This document shows, one piece after another, positions 7,415 through 18,296 of a stretch of DNA of 64,000 nt. The position numbers and the translations under genes were made by a program. This DNA comes from Planctomycetes bacterium ADurb.Bin069 (GTDB taxonomy: Bacteria > Planctomycetota > UBA8108 > UBA8890 > UBA8898), in NCBI GenBank assembly GCA_002070955.1, contig MWEK01000007.1, positions 1-64,000 on the forward strand, in the 5' to 3' direction. Numbering within the stretch: position 1 is the stretch's first letter; each line of letters opens with the position of its first letter. Below the pieces are notes generated by a model, which saw only the letters and a program-made list of their open reading frames with translations, was not told the DNA's origin and searched no databases.

Positions 7415-8926
7415 TCACTCCGCGGCCGGCTCCTCCGGGGGGCGCGCCGCGTAGCGTTCGAGGCGCCGGTACAGCGAGCGGCGCGTGATGCCGAGCATCG
7501 CGGCTGCGCGGGACTTGTTGCCCAGGGCGAGGTCGAGCGCGCGCAGCACGTGGGCGCGCTCGGCCTCCCGCACCGCGTCCCGCAAACGGCTCGCCGGCGC
7601 CCGCGCGCGGCCCGACTCCCGAACCCACGCGAAGTCCTCGGCGGCCACCGGGTCGCGCCCGAGCGCCCGAATCCGCCGCGCCTCGTTGCGAAGCTCCCGC
7701 ACGTTGCCCGGCCACGCATGCAGGAGCAGCGCGGCCTCGGCCTCCGGAGCGAGGCGGGGACACGCGCCCCCGCCGGCCTCCTCGAGGAATTGCCGGAAGA
7801 GCAGCGGCACATCCTCGCGCCGCGCGCGCAGCGGCGGCAGCGCCAGCACCGCGCCGTTGATCCGATACAGCAGATCCTCCCGCACGATGTGCTCGGCGCA
7901 GAGCGTCGAGAACCCCAGCGTGCTGGCGGCGACGAGCCTGAAAGCCACCGCGCGGGGAGCGGCGCCGCCCAGCGGCCGCACGACGCCCTCGGCGAGCACG
8001 CGCAGCAGCGCGGCCTGAAGGCCTCGCGGCGCGTCCTGGAGGTCGTCGAGAAACAGCGTGCCCCCCTCGGCCTCCGCCACGAGCCCGCGGCGCGCCGTCG
8101 TCGCGCCCGTGTAGGCGCCGGCCTCGCAGCCGAAGAGCTCGACCTCCGCCAGCGTCTCGGGAAGGGCGCCCAGACTCGCCGCGACGAAAGGCCCGCGCAG
8201 GCCGGACTCCGCGTGCAGCGCCCGCGCCAGCAGGTCCTTGCCGGTGCCGTCCTCTCCGACGATGAGCACGGGCAGATCCACCGGCGCGATGCGCGCGGCC
8301 TCGATCAACACATCGCGGAGCGCCGGCGAACGCGTCACGAATCCCCGCCAGCAGTACGCTTCCCGGAGCGTGCCCGCGGAGGCCGCGGCGGGGGCGGCTT
8401 CGGCGCAGCGCCGGGCGTATTGCTCCGCGCGCGCCGCCGGCGCCAGCGCCAAGCCGAGCAACTGCGCGCACAGAAGCAGCCCGGGATCGTCCTCTTCGCA
8501 CCTGAGCGGCACGGTATCGTGCGAGAGACACAAGGCGGCGGCGACGGCGTCGCCGCGGAACACGGGCAGCCCGAGCAAGGCGCGCTCGGTCCTGCGGTTT
8601 TCCGCCGCAGACTGGCTGCGCCAGCGCCGGTCGCGCCGGGCATCCTCCACGCGCACCGGCGCGCGGGTTTGGACGACCCGCCGCACGAGGAAATGGCTCA
8701 CCGCCGACGCCGCCGCGCGTACCCGCGCGCCCTCGATGGTCCACCCCTCGGCATCGCGGATATGCCCGTCGGGCGCGAGGCGCGCCATGACGCAGCGATC
8801 GGCTCCCACGCGGCGCATGAGGGCCGCGGCCGCGTCGGCGGCGGCGCGCCGCACGGCGGCCGCGCCGCCCGCCAGCGCCCGAGCGAGGACCCAGAGCCCC
8901 TCGGTAAACCCATCACACCCCTTCAC
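7415..8926 (-). CDS. Sigma-54-dependent transcriptional activator (GAF-AAA+-Fis type), slightly degenerate
   Basis: 503 residues. An N-terminal GAF-like sensor (about 20-165) is followed by the AAA+ activator core (about 190-410) and a C-terminal Fis-type helix-turn-helix (ALGNKSRAAAMLGITRRSLYRRLERY). Core motifs are Walker A GEDGTGKD (224-231), the sigma-54 contact loop GAYTGA (270-275) and Walker B GGTLFLDDL. Compared with the usual GESGTGKE, GAFTGA and LFLDE, the Walker A Glu/Ser and the catalytic Glu of Walker B (here Asp) are altered, so ATPase activity may be weakened. The GTG start lies one base after the NAD kinase stop, so it is coupled to that gene. Target promoters are unknown. Confidence 0.88.
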   Translation of the reverse strand: MKGCDGFTEGLWVLARALAGGAAAVRRAAADAAAALMRRVGADRCVMARLAPDGHIRDAEGWTIEGARVRAAASAVSHFLVRRVVQTRAPVRVEDARRDRRWRSQSAAENRRTERALLGLPVFRGDAVAAALCLSHDTVPLRCEEDDPGLLLCAQLLGLALAPAARAEQYARRCAEAAPAAASAGTLREAYCWRGFVTRSPALRDVLIEAARIAPVDLPVLIVGEDGTGKDLLARALHAESGLRGPFVAASLGALPETLAEVELFGCEAGAYTGATTARRGLVAEAEGGTLFLDDLQDAPRGLQAALLRVLAEGVVRPLGGAAPRAVAFRLVAASTLGFSTLCAEHIVREDLLYRINGAVLALPPLRARREDVPLLFRQFLEEAGGGACPRLAPEAEAALLLHAWPGNVRELRNEARRIRALGRDPVAAEDFAWVRESGRARAPASRLRDAVREAERAHVLRALDLALGNKSRAAAMLGITRRSLYRRLERYAARPPEEPAAE

Positions 8927-8927
8927 T

Positions 8928-9758
8928 CTAGCTCCCGATCACCTTCTGGACCAAGGCGCTCACGTAGCTGAAGTCCGGAGTCCTGAGCAGGCGGACCTTG
9001 CGGCCCGACCAGCAGATCACGGCGGACTCGGGCTCCGCGGTCTGGGCGCCGTCGGCCACAAGGCGCATGGCGCGCGCGCTCCGGTCGACGACCCGGATCT
9101 CCAAGCGCGCTCCCAAGGGCAGCACCAGGGGAAACTGCAGCGAGTGGAACTGGACCGGACGATGCGGGTTGACCGGGGTGATGATCATCGCGTCCACGGC
9201 GGGATGCACGGCCGGGCCGCCCGCCGCCAGGGTGTAGGCCGTCGAGCCGGTGCCGGTGGCGACGATCAGGCCGTCGCCCGAGTACCGGTTCAGCAGCACG
9301 CCCTCGATGAAGACGTCCAGGCGCGCGGTCTGGCTGCCGAGGCGCTCCAGCACGAAGTCGTTGATGGCGAGGAATTCGCGCTCGCCCTGGGCGTCGATCG
9401 CCCGCGCGCTCAGCACGGGAAGCTTGGTCTCCCGCCAGCGGCCCTCGCGCAGGATGGCGACGATGTCCGTGACCGCATCCGGCCCGTTCATCAGGAAGCC
9501 GACCTGGCCGAAGTTGACGCCGAACACCGCCAGGGGCGGATAGCCGAGGGCGGCCAGCGTGCGCATGAGGCTGCCGTCGCCGCCCAGAACGACGAGGAGA
9601 TCCTCCTCGCCCACCGCGCCCGCCGCGGTCACCGGCGCCGTGGCGAAGCCGGCCTTGCGCAACCGCCCCTGCACGTCCGACGCCGCGGCCGTGCACCGCG
9701 GGTTGCGTGGATCGGGGGCCAGCAGTATCCGCGTGAACGGCGTCTTTTGCGTGCTCAT
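8928..9758 (-). CDS. nadK: NAD kinase
   Basis: 276 residues. NAD kinase phosphorylates NAD to NADP using ATP or polyphosphate. The family signatures are all visible: LLVVLGGDGSLMRTL with the catalytic Asp, FGVNFGQVGFL, AINDFVLER in the NE/D position, and YSGDGLIVATGTGSTAYTLAAGGPAVHP. The ATG at 9758 is chosen from homology; the ribosome site is weak. It follows the groEL terminator and leads directly into the sigma-54 activator gene, forming a two-gene unit. Pairing with a regulator could make NADP supply and the regulator co-expressed, but no mechanism is visible. Confidence 0.95.
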   Translation of the reverse strand: MSTQKTPFTRILLAPDPRNPRCTAAASDVQGRLRKAGFATAPVTAAGAVGEEDLLVVLGGDGSLMRTLAALGYPPLAVFGVNFGQVGFLMNGPDAVTDIVAILREGRWRETKLPVLSARAIDAQGEREFLAINDFVLERLGSQTARLDVFIEGVLLNRYSGDGLIVATGTGSTAYTLAAGGPAVHPAVDAMIITPVNPHRPVQFHSLQFPLVLPLGARLEIRVVDRSARAMRLVADGAQTAEPESAVICWSGRKVRLLRTPDFSYVSALVQKVIGS

Positions 9759-9798
9759 ACACACCCGCAGTCGGAAGGATACCAGAAGGGGAGTCAAG

Positions 9799-9826
9799 AA
9801 AAAAGCCCCGGCGCGAGCCGGGGCTT
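9799..9826 (-). terminator. Rho-independent terminator of the groES-groEL transcript
   Basis: Read on the minus strand, a perfect 10-bp stem AAGCCCCGGC / GCCGGGGCTT with a four-base loop is followed at once by six T. It lies about 60 bases after the groEL stop and before the NAD kinase start, so it separates the chaperonin operon from nadK. Confidence 0.92.
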
Positions 9827-9887
9827 GCAACGGTCTCCGGACGACGAACCCGCGGGCCGGCGGCGGCCGCCGGCTCCGCGCTCTCGC

Positions 9888-11516
<1,629 letters not shown>

Positions 11517-11549
11517 TGTTTATTTCCTCCTGCGTGCGCCCACGCGGAC

Positions 11550-11846
11550 CTACTCGATCACCGCGAGAACGTCGTCCTCGCCCATGATCAGGTACTCTTC
11601 CCCGCCGGTCTTAACCTCGGTGCCGGCGTAGGCCGTGAACAGCACGCGGTCGTTGGTCTTGACCTGCGGCTTGCCGCGCTCGCCGCTGTCGAGCAGTTTT
11701 CCCTCGCCCACCGCGACGACGATGCCCTCCTTGGGCTTCTCCTTCGCGCTGTCGGGAAGCACGATGCCCCCCTTGGTCTTCTCTTCCGCCTCGACACGCT
11801 TCACCAGAATCCGATCGCCCAACGGACGGATGCGTGTTTTCGCCAT
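11550..11846 (-). CDS. groS: Co-chaperonin GroES (Hsp10)
   Basis: 98 residues, the usual GroES length. It caps GroEL as a heptamer. Family features are IRPLGDRILVKRVEAEEKTKGGIVLPDSAKEKP, including the mobile loop (KTKGGIVLP) that contacts GroEL, and the C-terminal YLIMGEDDVLAVIE. The start at 11846 is set by AAAGGAG eight bases upstream; the frame extends to 11873 but that part is not conserved. It sits 56 bases downstream of the receiver gene on the same strand with no visible promoter of its own between, so receiver, groES and groEL are probably one transcript. Confidence 0.97.
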   Translation of the reverse strand: MAKTRIRPLGDRILVKRVEAEEKTKGGIVLPDSAKEKPKEGIVVAVGEGKLLDSGERGKPQVKTNDRVLFTAYAGTEVKTGGEEYLIMGEDDVLAVIE

Positions 11847-11902
11847 CGCCGACTCTCCTTTCAAGCCTGACACGAAGTCGCCGCCGGACAGCGCGCCTGG
11901 TG

Positions 11903-12289
11903 CTACGGCGCCGAGCCCAGCCAGTCCCTCAGAATCCTACGCACCTCAACGATTTCGAGCGGCTTTTGCAGGAACGCCACCGCTCCCGCGGCCGCCACTT
12001 CACTCTCCGCAAAGGTCTCCGCGCCGGACATCAACACCCAGGGAAACCGGATCCGCTCCGCCCTGATGCGCCGGACCGCGGTGGCCCCGTCGGCATCCGG
12101 CAATTGGTAATCGAAGAACCCGAAATCCGGCCGGATCTTCCGGGCCACGGCGAGCGCCTCGCCGGCTTCCCCGGCCTCGCACGTCTCGAAGCCGCACGCG
12201 CGCAGGAGGTCGACCAGCGACACCCGGCACGCGGCGTTGTCGTCGCACACGAGCACGCGCTGAATATGAGCGAGAGAAGCAGCCGCCAT
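11903..12289 (-). CDS. Stand-alone response-regulator receiver domain
   Basis: 128 residues forming a single REC domain with no output domain. The acidic pair is Asp16-Asp17 (VLVCDDN), the phospho-acceptor is Asp60 (FGFFDYQLPDADG), Ser88 stands in the conserved Thr/Ser position (VLMSGAE) and Lys109 in FLQKPLE. All residues needed for phosphorylation are present. Single-domain receivers act by protein contact, as in CheY- or Spo0F-like relays. It is the first gene of an apparent receiver-groES-groEL operon headed by a -24/-12 promoter, an unusual partner for a chaperonin. The cognate kinase is not identified; the kinase tail at 3-122 is too far to argue from. Confidence 0.92.
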   Translation of the reverse strand: MAAASLAHIQRVLVCDDNAACRVSLVDLLRACGFETCEAGEAGEALAVARKIRPDFGFFDYQLPDADGATAVRRIRAERIRFPWVLMSGAETFAESEVAAAGAVAFLQKPLEIVEVRRILRDWLGSAP

Positions 12290-12333
12290 GACGCACTACC
12301 AGGAATTTCTCTTTGAGTTCCTGGCTCGAATGC

Positions 12334-12349
12334 AGCAAAAGACATGCCA
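12334..12349 (-). promoter_or_regulatory. Sigma-54 (-24/-12) promoter ahead of receiver-groES-groEL
   Basis: On the minus strand the sequence reads TGGCATGTCTTTTGCT. GG and GC have the exact 12-base phasing required for RpoN (TGGCAC-N5-TTGC); only the C at the sixth position is T. The predicted transcript start is near 12323, about 34 bases before the receiver ATG. A sigma-54 activator gene lies directly upstream and a 15-bp palindrome lies about 140 bases before the predicted start. Confidence 0.7.
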
Positions 12350-12455
12350 TCCCGCCGTAAAGCGCATTTCTCGAATGGCTTGCGGGGATACCACGTTCCG
12401 GGGCGCCGCCGCACTGTCATTATGGCGCATCGGATTGAGCGGCGTTTTTACGGTT

Positions 12456-12470
12456 CTGCCAGACTGGCAG
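12456..12470. promoter_or_regulatory. 15-bp perfect palindrome, possible activator-binding site (UAS)
   Basis: CTGCCAG-A-CTGGCAG, two perfect 7-bp arms around one base, lies between the end of the second sigma-54 activator gene and the -24/-12 promoter. The distance (about 140 bases to the predicted start) is typical of enhancer sites of sigma-54 activators. It could instead be a weak terminator of the activator gene, but no T run follows on the minus strand. Confidence 0.5.
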
Positions 12471-12505
12471 CCGGGTGGTTCCGGCAAGAAGCCGAAGGGG
12501 GGCTC

Positions 12506-14041
12506 CTACGCGCCCGTCCGGTCGCCGTCCTCTTCCACGAGACCGTGTTCGGCCAGCTTGTTGTACAGGCTCTGGCGCGGGATCTTCAGGGCGCGCGTCA
12601 CCCGGGACTTGTTCCACCGGTGCTCCCTGAGGGCGTTCAAGAGGATCGCCTTCTCGCACTCGGCGATCTGCGCCTTGAAGCTCGCCCGCGCCGGGATTCT
12701 CAGGCTGATCCCGCTCTCATCGCGCACGAGCCCCTCTCCGCGCCATTGCGACGCGCCCTCCCGGGCGACCTGCGCCTGAAACTCCTTCTTCCCGATCTCG
12801 CGGCCCTCGCCGGCCGTCATGACGCGCCGGAGCACGGAAGCGAGCTGCCTGACGTTGCCGGGCCAGTGGTACTCCTCCATGGCCCGGAGCGCGCTCTCGC
12901 TGAACGGCTTGACGCGCACGCCCTCGCCGGCCAGACCTCCCAGCACCGCGCGCACGAGCGCCGGCAGATCCTCCTTCCGCTCCCTGAGGGGCGGCACCTG
13001 GAGCCCGATCACGTTCAGGCGCCAGTACAGGTCCGACCTGAAGCCGCCCTCGGCGACCATCTGCTCGATGTCCCGGAGCGACGAGGCGATGATACGCACA
13101 TCGAATTTTCGCGCGCGGTCCGATCCGACCGGTCTGGCCTCGCCTTCCTGGATCGCCCGCAGGACCTTGGCTTGCATCACCGGCGACATGTCGCCGATCT
13201 CGTCCAGGAAGAGGGTCCCGCCGTCGGCGCGCGCGAAGAGCCCCTCCTTCGCCTCGTGCGCCCCGGTGAAGGCGCCCTTGGCATGCCCGAAGAGCTCGCT
13301 CTCGACCAGGCTCTCGGCGACGCTTCCGCAGCTTTCCGCGACGAAAGCCTTGTCCGCCCGCCGACTCGCCGCGTGAATCGCGCGCGCGACCAGCTCCTTG
13401 CCGCTGCCGCTCTCCCCCGCGATGCACACGCTGAAATCCGTGTTCTTGATCTTCTCGATCGTCGCACACAGCTCCCGCATGGCGGGGCTGCGACAGCACA
13501 AGCCGTGGTACGTGTCTCCGTCCGGCGCGGACGGCGGCGCCGGGAGGTAGCGCTCGCGCACCGCCACGCATTCGATGGCCCGGGCCAGCACGCGCATGGC
13601 CGCGCTCAGGGCCGCGTTCTCCCGCGCGCCGAACCCGGAGGCGCCGATGGGACGACGCAAGGAGAAAACCACCCTCCCGCCGTCGCACAAATCGGCCGCC
13701 GCGAAGAGCTCCGGGCCCAGCGCCTCCCCGCCGTGCATGCCGCTGACCGCGAAGGCATCCTCGCCCGCCAGCGCTCGGCGCAGCGCGCGATGGTTGAGCC
13801 TGAACGATACGTCCTGTATCAGGCCGCCGTCGGAACCCTTCCCGAAGGACCGCACGGCGCCATCGGCGCTCCGCACGCTCATGAAGGCGCAGGTCGCATC
13901 GGAATCCTCCCGCAGCGCCTCGACCAGGGCCGGCCGCGCGGCTTCCTCCATGGAAGCCGCGCTGACAATGGCCCAGCAGGCCGAGGCTCGCGCGGCATCG
14001 AGGCCGGCAACAGACAGCGCGCCGTGGGTCACCGTAGCCAT
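12506..14041 (-). CDS. Sigma-54-dependent transcriptional activator (GAF-AAA+-Fis type)
   Basis: 511 residues from the ATG at 14041 (a TTG at 14057-14059 would add six). A GAF-like sensory domain spans about 25-160; the AAA+ core has canonical Walker A GESGSGKE (209-216), GAFTGA (256-261), Walker B GGTLFLDEI (274-282), the arginine-finger region GGFRSDLYWRLN and WPGNVRQL; the C-terminus is a Fis-type DNA-binding helix-turn-helix (NKSRVTRALKIPRQSLYNKLAEHGL). All sigma-54-contact residues are intact, unlike the paralogue at 7415-8926. It lies immediately upstream of, and on the same strand as, the receiver-groES-groEL unit and its -24/-12 promoter, so it is the prime candidate activator of that promoter. 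The GAF ligand is unknown. Confidence 0.93.
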   Translation of the reverse strand: MATVTHGALSVAGLDAARASACWAIVSAASMEEAARPALVEALREDSDATCAFMSVRSADGAVRSFGKGSDGGLIQDVSFRLNHRALRRALAGEDAFAVSGMHGGEALGPELFAAADLCDGGRVVFSLRRPIGASGFGARENAALSAAMRVLARAIECVAVRERYLPAPPSAPDGDTYHGLCCRSPAMRELCATIEKIKNTDFSVCIAGESGSGKELVARAIHAASRRADKAFVAESCGSVAESLVESELFGHAKGAFTGAHEAKEGLFARADGGTLFLDEIGDMSPVMQAKVLRAIQEGEARPVGSDRARKFDVRIIASSLRDIEQMVAEGGFRSDLYWRLNVIGLQVPPLRERKEDLPALVRAVLGGLAGEGVRVKPFSESALRAMEEYHWPGNVRQLASVLRRVMTAGEGREIGKKEFQAQVAREGASQWRGEGLVRDESGISLRIPARASFKAQIAECEKAILLNALREHRWNKSRVTRALKIPRQSLYNKLAEHGLVEEDGDRTGA

Positions 14042-14233
14042 AAGCGGAAGAACTCCCAAGTGAGTATCGGATCGCCCCGGAAGCCCCCTTGATCCGACGC
14101 GGCGTGCCTGGCCGCCCTTCCGATGAACAGGCTACAATCTCACTGTTCGGCTTTCGCCGCCGCGCGTCCCCCGGCGCACGCCAATGCGCGCCGGCCGCTG
14201 TCGCGGCAGGCGCTTGAGTGCGCGGATACCCGC

Positions 14234-17086
14234 ATGATTCCCGACGAATTGCAGCCCTTTCGCGCGCAAGGCCGCCCCTCGGCCGGCGGGCTCCGGGCAT
14301 GTTCTCGGACCGGCGCGCGCCGCTCCGGCTGCGCCGCGCGCGCGGCGCTCCTCTGGACGGCGCTCGGCCTGCTCGCGGGGCCCCCGGGCTTCGCCGCGTC
14401 CCCCGAGGCCGGCGACTCCGGCGCCCGGCGGCTCATCCGAGACTTGGGCGACCCGGACTGGCGGACGCGCGAGCAGGCCCACCGGCGGCTCCTCGAGCTC
14501 GGGGCCGAGGCGGAGCCCGCGCTGCGTGAAACGCTGGCCGGATCGGACCGGGAGGCGGCCGGGCGCGCCCGGGAGATCCTGGCCGTCATCAATCCGATTC
14601 AAGCGGCGGCCGTTCTGATCCGCGTCCAGCTCCCCGCCGCCGGCGCGGCTTGGCGCATCGCGGAGAAAGCCTCCTTTCACGGCCGCGAAGGCCGCATCGC
14701 CGCCGCCGGCGGCGGCAGTTACCTCGTCGCCCTCGACGGCGATGACCCCGAGCGCGCCCGTTTTTCGCTGCGCGCGGCGCCTCCGGGCGCCTCGGCGCCC
14801 TCGGCCCTCGACCTGTCGGGGTTCGAGCGCGAGGCATGGTGCGTGGCGGACGAGCGCGTCACGACGAATCTTTGGCAGGAAGGCGTGCACCTGGAAGGCA
14901 CCCGCCGCGCAAGCATGCTCCTCGTATGGGCCGCGGTCACCAGGCTCCTGGACAACGACGCGGGAGCGCCTCCGCTCGACGCGTTCAGGCCCGGCGCCGC
15001 GATCGAGGAAGCCCTCGCGGAAAGCCTCCTGGCGCAGCTCGCCGGCCACCGCTCCCTCGCCGCGCGGCTCGCGGCCGGCGGCGTCCTCGCGCGTCTCGGC
15101 GAACAGCGTGCGCGACGCGAACTCGAACGCTTGGCAGGCGAGCCGGAAGCCGATGCGGCCCTCGCGCGGCTCGGCGACGAGGCCGCCATGGAGCGCCTCG
15201 CCCGGAACCTGGAGCGCGGCGCCCGCCTCCCCGAGGACGAGGAGGCGATCCTCGCGCTGGCGGCGCGAGGCCGCCCCGCCGGGTGGCGCGTCGCGGCCGA
15301 GCACGTGTTGGATTTCAGCGAACGCCGCCGCGAGGAAGCCGCCTGGCTCCTGGCCGAGCGCCTTCTGGCGGCGCCCGCCGAGACGCCGGCGGGCGGCGCC
15401 GTCGAGTTCCTCGCCGACCGCCTCCGGGACGACCATATGCCGTGGCACGCCCACGCCCGGTTCCTGCTTTACGCAACGGCGCGGCACCCGGAGGGCGCCG
15501 CCCGGCTGCTGCCGCTGGTCCGGGAAGGGCTGGGCGGCGCGCGCACCGCCTCGACTTCCGTCGAGCAGATCAGGCTCCACGCAATTAGGATGTTATTGAG
15601 CCGCGGCGCCGTGCCGCGGGATGAATACGCGCGCCTGGCGGCGGAGCTCGCGCCGCACACCCGCGGCTCGTACTGGCAGGAGGCGGTGCTCGCGCTGCCT
15701 TACCTGTGCGACGAGGGCACAACCGAGAACCTGCGGCCTTTCATCGCGGAGGCGCGAGGCGTCCTCGCCGACGACAAATCGGCCTACTACCTGAAGAACC
15801 TCTTGTGGACCTTGGCGATCCTCGCGCCGCGCGGCTCGCCCGAGGCAGCCGAGCTGAAGGAAGTTCTGGGCGCGGCGCTGCTCCGCAAGCCGCCCGAGCC
15901 CGGCGGCGCCGCCGCGGCGGCGGCGCCCCGCGGGCAAGCCTACCCCGCGGCCGTCCTCGAACCCCTCGCGTTCCTGCTGCGCGTACCCCTGGCCGCCGAC
16001 AACGCCGCCGGCGCCGCCCAACTCAGGGCGGTCCTGACCGGCGCCCCGCAGCCCGCCGGCGCGGCCGAGTCCGACGCGCCGGCCGAGGCCTACGAATTCT
16101 CGTTCTGGACGCTGGTCCACCGCGGCGATGCCACGGCGGTGCGGGATGCGCGGCACTTCACGCTGCGCATGTACGAGACGACGCGCTTCCGCGACGCCTT
16201 CGGGAACCTGCGCGCTGCGGCCCTCGCGCCGTCGCCCCACGCACACTACCAGAAGAACGCCTACGTCCAGCTCGTCACGCCCGGAACCGCGCGGCCGGTG
16301 CGCGCGGGCGAGCCCTTCGTGACGACGGTCTTTCCCGACAGCGGCGCGCGAACCGTTTCCGGCGGTGTGAACGACTTGTACGAGCGTTACGAGCAGTCTC
16401 CGGCGTTCGTGCGGACCTTCGTGTGCGTGCGGCGCGGGGAGAACGCGCGCGGCCCCCTGGCCTGGGAGCAGGCGCTCGACGGCCTCGCGGCGACGATGGA
16501 ATCGGACAATCACGCCGCGGTCCAGGCCACGGTGCGCCTCCTTGCCGAGCTCAAGCTCAAGGAAGCCGCGCCGGCGCTCCGCGCGCTGCTAGCGCGCCGT
16601 CCGTCGCTCGACGTCGCGGAAGCGTTGGCCGCCCTCGGGGACGCCGCCGGCGAGGAGCTGCTCGCCAACGCCATGCGGCGCGGCTCGCGCCCGGAGCAAA
16701 TCCGCGCGGTCACCCACTTTCTGGCGCGCGACGCCGCGCACCCCGAGGCCGTGGAAGCCCTCGAGAACCTCCTGCGCGCCTCCACCGAAAACGATGTTTA
16801 CGCGCTGATGGCGCCCGTGCGCTCCGCGTTCGGCGCCGGCGACCCGCAGCGGCGGCGGATCATCGCGGCCCTCGCCGCCCGACTTACGCCCGCCAACGCC
16901 CCGAGCCTCATCCTCCTTCTGCGCGAGGGCACCGGCCTCGATTTCGGCTACGAGGAGGCGTTTCAGTCCGGTCTCGCCCCCGCGGAACGCGAGGCCCGCC
17001 TGGCCCGCATGGTGGCCGCGTGGAAGGACGCGCTCGCGCCGCTCCCTACCGATAAGCGCCACCCCGCCCCGCCGCCGCGCGAATAA
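14234..17086 (+). CDS. Large exported HEAT-repeat protein, unknown function
   Basis: About 950 residues from the ATG at 14234; the open frame starts at 14123 but that part is not conserved-looking, and a possible -10 (TACAAT, 14133-14138) falls inside it. A hydrophobic segment ([19 protein letters not shown]) at about 35-55 is a likely signal peptide. Next comes a HEAT-like unit ([24 protein letters not shown]) of the type widespread in Planctomycetota secreted proteins, followed by long Ala/Leu/Arg-rich helical repeats to the end, with a non-repetitive segment (about 620-760) between two repeat blocks. No catalytic motif is visible. Probably an extracytoplasmic scaffold. The start is uncertain. 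Confidence 0.75.
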   Translation: MIPDELQPFRAQGRPSAGGLRACSRTGARRSGCAARAALLWTALGLLAGPPGFAASPEAGDSGARRLIRDLGDPDWRTREQAHRRLLELGAEAEPALRETLAGSDREAAGRAREILAVINPIQAAAVLIRVQLPAAGAAWRIAEKASFHGREGRIAAAGGGSYLVALDGDDPERARFSLRAAPPGASAPSALDLSGFEREAWCVADERVTTNLWQEGVHLEGTRRASMLLVWAAVTRLLDNDAGAPPLDAFRPGAAIEEALAESLLAQLAGHRSLAARLAAGGVLARLGEQRARRELERLAGEPEADAALARLGDEAAMERLARNLERGARLPEDEEAILALAARGRPAGWRVAAEHVLDFSERRREEAAWLLAERLLAAPAETPAGGAVEFLADRLRDDHMPWHAHARFLLYATARHPEGAARLLPLVREGLGGARTASTSVEQIRLHAIRMLLSRGAVPRDEYARLAAELAPHTRGSYWQEAVLALPYLCDEGTTENLRPFIAEARGVLADDKSAYYLKNLLWTLAILAPRGSPEAAELKEVLGAALLRKPPEPGGAAAAAAPRGQAYPAAVLEPLAFLLRVPLAADNAAGAAQLRAVLTGAPQPAGAAESDAPAEAYEFSFWTLVHRGDATAVRDARHFTLRMYETTRFRDAFGNLRAAALAPSPHAHYQKNAYVQLVTPGTARPVRAGEPFVTTVFPDSGARTVSGGVNDLYERYEQSPAFVRTFVCVRRGENARGPLAWEQALDGLAATMESDNHAAVQATVRLLAELKLKEAAPALRALLARRPSLDVAEALAALGDAAGEELLANAMRRGSRPEQIRAVTHFLARDAAHPEAVEALENLLRASTENDVYALMAPVRSAFGAGDPQRRRIIAALAARLTPANAPSLILLLREGTGLDFGYEEAFQSGLAPAEREARLARMVAAWKDALAPLPTDKRHPAPPPRE

Positions 17087-17092
17087 AACTTT

Positions 17093-17120
17093 TTGACAGT
17101 CTTCCGGCCGGGCGCACAAG
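17093..17120 (+). promoter_or_regulatory. Possible promoter of the sigma-factor gene
   Basis: A perfect -35 hexamer TTGACA at 17093-17098 is followed after 16 bases by CACAAG (17115-17120), a poor -10. It is the only promoter-like element in the gap between the HEAT gene and the sigma factor and would give a leader of about 190 bases. Confidence 0.35.
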
Positions 17121-17316
17121 CACCTTGCGCGGGAACCACTTAGGCAGCGGCCCGCGCGCCCGCCCGGCCATCAATTCCGTCCGGCGCCCTGCCGATAGAA
17201 CTGGCGGTCATGGGGAGCGGCGCCGCGGCAGCCCTCGGGGGGAGGCCGGCGGCCGGCGCCGTTCGCGGGGCGTCCGGCGGCGAGGGCACGGACGCAGCGC
17301 AGCACGGCGGACGGCC

Positions 17317-18246
17317 ATGTCGCGGGCGCAAAGATGCCGCGGCGGCGGACAGGAAGGAGATCGACCCATTAGCGCGAAAGAAGTCGGCCTCGAAACGTAC
17401 TTCCGGGAGATCAACCGCATTCGCCTGCTCAGCGCCAAGGAGGAGCGCGATCTGGCGCGCAAGATCCGCGCGGGCGACACGCACGCCCGCGATCTCATGA
17501 TCAAGGCGAACCTCCGCCTGGTGGTCAGCATCGCGAAAAACTACGTCGACCGCGGGTTGTCGCTGCTGGATCTCATCGAGGAGGGCAACGTCGGCCTGCT
17601 GAAGGCGGTGGAGCGCTTCGATCCCGCCGAAGAGTGCCGCTTCAGCACCTATGCGACCTGGTGGATCAAGCAGTCGATCAAGCGCGCGCTCATCGACACC
17701 GTGAAGACGGTGCGCATTCCCTCCTACATGGTCGAGATCATCTCCAAGTGGAAAAACGCCTCGGGCGATCTCGCGGTGAAGCTCGGGCGGCAGCCCACCT
17801 TCAACGAAATCGCGGAGGCCCTCGCCATCCCGCCCGAGAACTGGAAGATCATCAGGACCGCGATCCGGGTGTCCAATTCGTCCAGCCAGACGATCAGCAT
17901 CGAAAACATGTGGACCCTCTCGGAGATCCTCGAGGACAAGAACTGCAAGTCGCCCGAGGAGGTGCTGCTGCAGGAGATCGACGTCGAGCTGATTCAGAAG
18001 CTCCTCAACGTCATCGACGACCGCGATGCGCAGATCCTGAGGATGCGGTTCGGCCTGGACAGCGGCGACCCCATGACGCTCAAGGAGATCGGCGAGCGCG
18101 TCAACCTGTCCCGCGAGCGCGTCCGGCAGATCGAGAGCGAGGCGTTGAAGAAGCTGTACTACATTCTGACGCACCACCGCCGCAGCCTGGAGCGCGGGGA
18201 CTTCGACCCCGCGGCGCTGCGCGACGAAGCGGTGCCCCAGGTCTAG
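17317..18246 (+). CDS. RpoD-like sigma-70 family RNA polymerase sigma factor, short form
   Basis: 309 residues. It has region 1.2 ([26 protein letters not shown]), region 2 with the core-binding and -10 recognition helices ([33 protein letters not shown] and [19 protein letters not shown]), region 3 ([11 protein letters not shown]) and region 4 with the -35 helix-turn-helix ([26 protein letters not shown]). Region 1.1 and the non-conserved spacer of large primary sigma factors are absent, so it may be the primary factor of a lineage with short RpoD or a group 2 factor. The ATG at 17317 starts shortly before region 1.2; the frame upstream to 17125 is Arg/Gly-rich and unlikely to be translated. 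Confidence 0.88.
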   Translation: MSRAQRCRGGGQEGDRPISAKEVGLETYFREINRIRLLSAKEERDLARKIRAGDTHARDLMIKANLRLVVSIAKNYVDRGLSLLDLIEEGNVGLLKAVERFDPAEECRFSTYATWWIKQSIKRALIDTVKTVRIPSYMVEIISKWKNASGDLAVKLGRQPTFNEIAEALAIPPENWKIIRTAIRVSNSSSQTISIENMWTLSEILEDKNCKSPEEVLLQEIDVELIQKLLNVIDDRDAQILRMRFGLDSGDPMTLKEIGERVNLSRERVRQIESEALKKLYYILTHHRRSLERGDFDPAALRDEAVPQV

Positions 18247-18259
18247 AGCCGCGCGCGCC

Positions 18260-18288
18260 TTTACAGGCCCGCTCCGGTCTGCTATTCT
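18260..18288 (+). promoter_or_regulatory. Sigma-70 type promoter of apt, predicted leaderless
   Basis: TTTACA (18260-18265) and TATTCT (18283-18288) have the ideal 17-base spacing. The apt ATG begins only eight bases after the -10, so the transcript would start at or within two bases of the start codon. No ribosome site is present. Confidence 0.6.
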
Positions 18289-18296
18289 TCGGCGCT

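Noticed and set aside
11847-11902. CIRCE/HrcA operator ahead of groES
   Set aside because: No inverted TTAGCACTC-GAGTGCTAA pair is present in this gap or ahead of the receiver gene.
17125-17316. N-terminal extension (region 1.1) of the sigma factor
   Set aside because: The in-frame upstream sequence is Arg/Gly-rich low complexity without helical pattern, so the ATG at 17317 is preferred.
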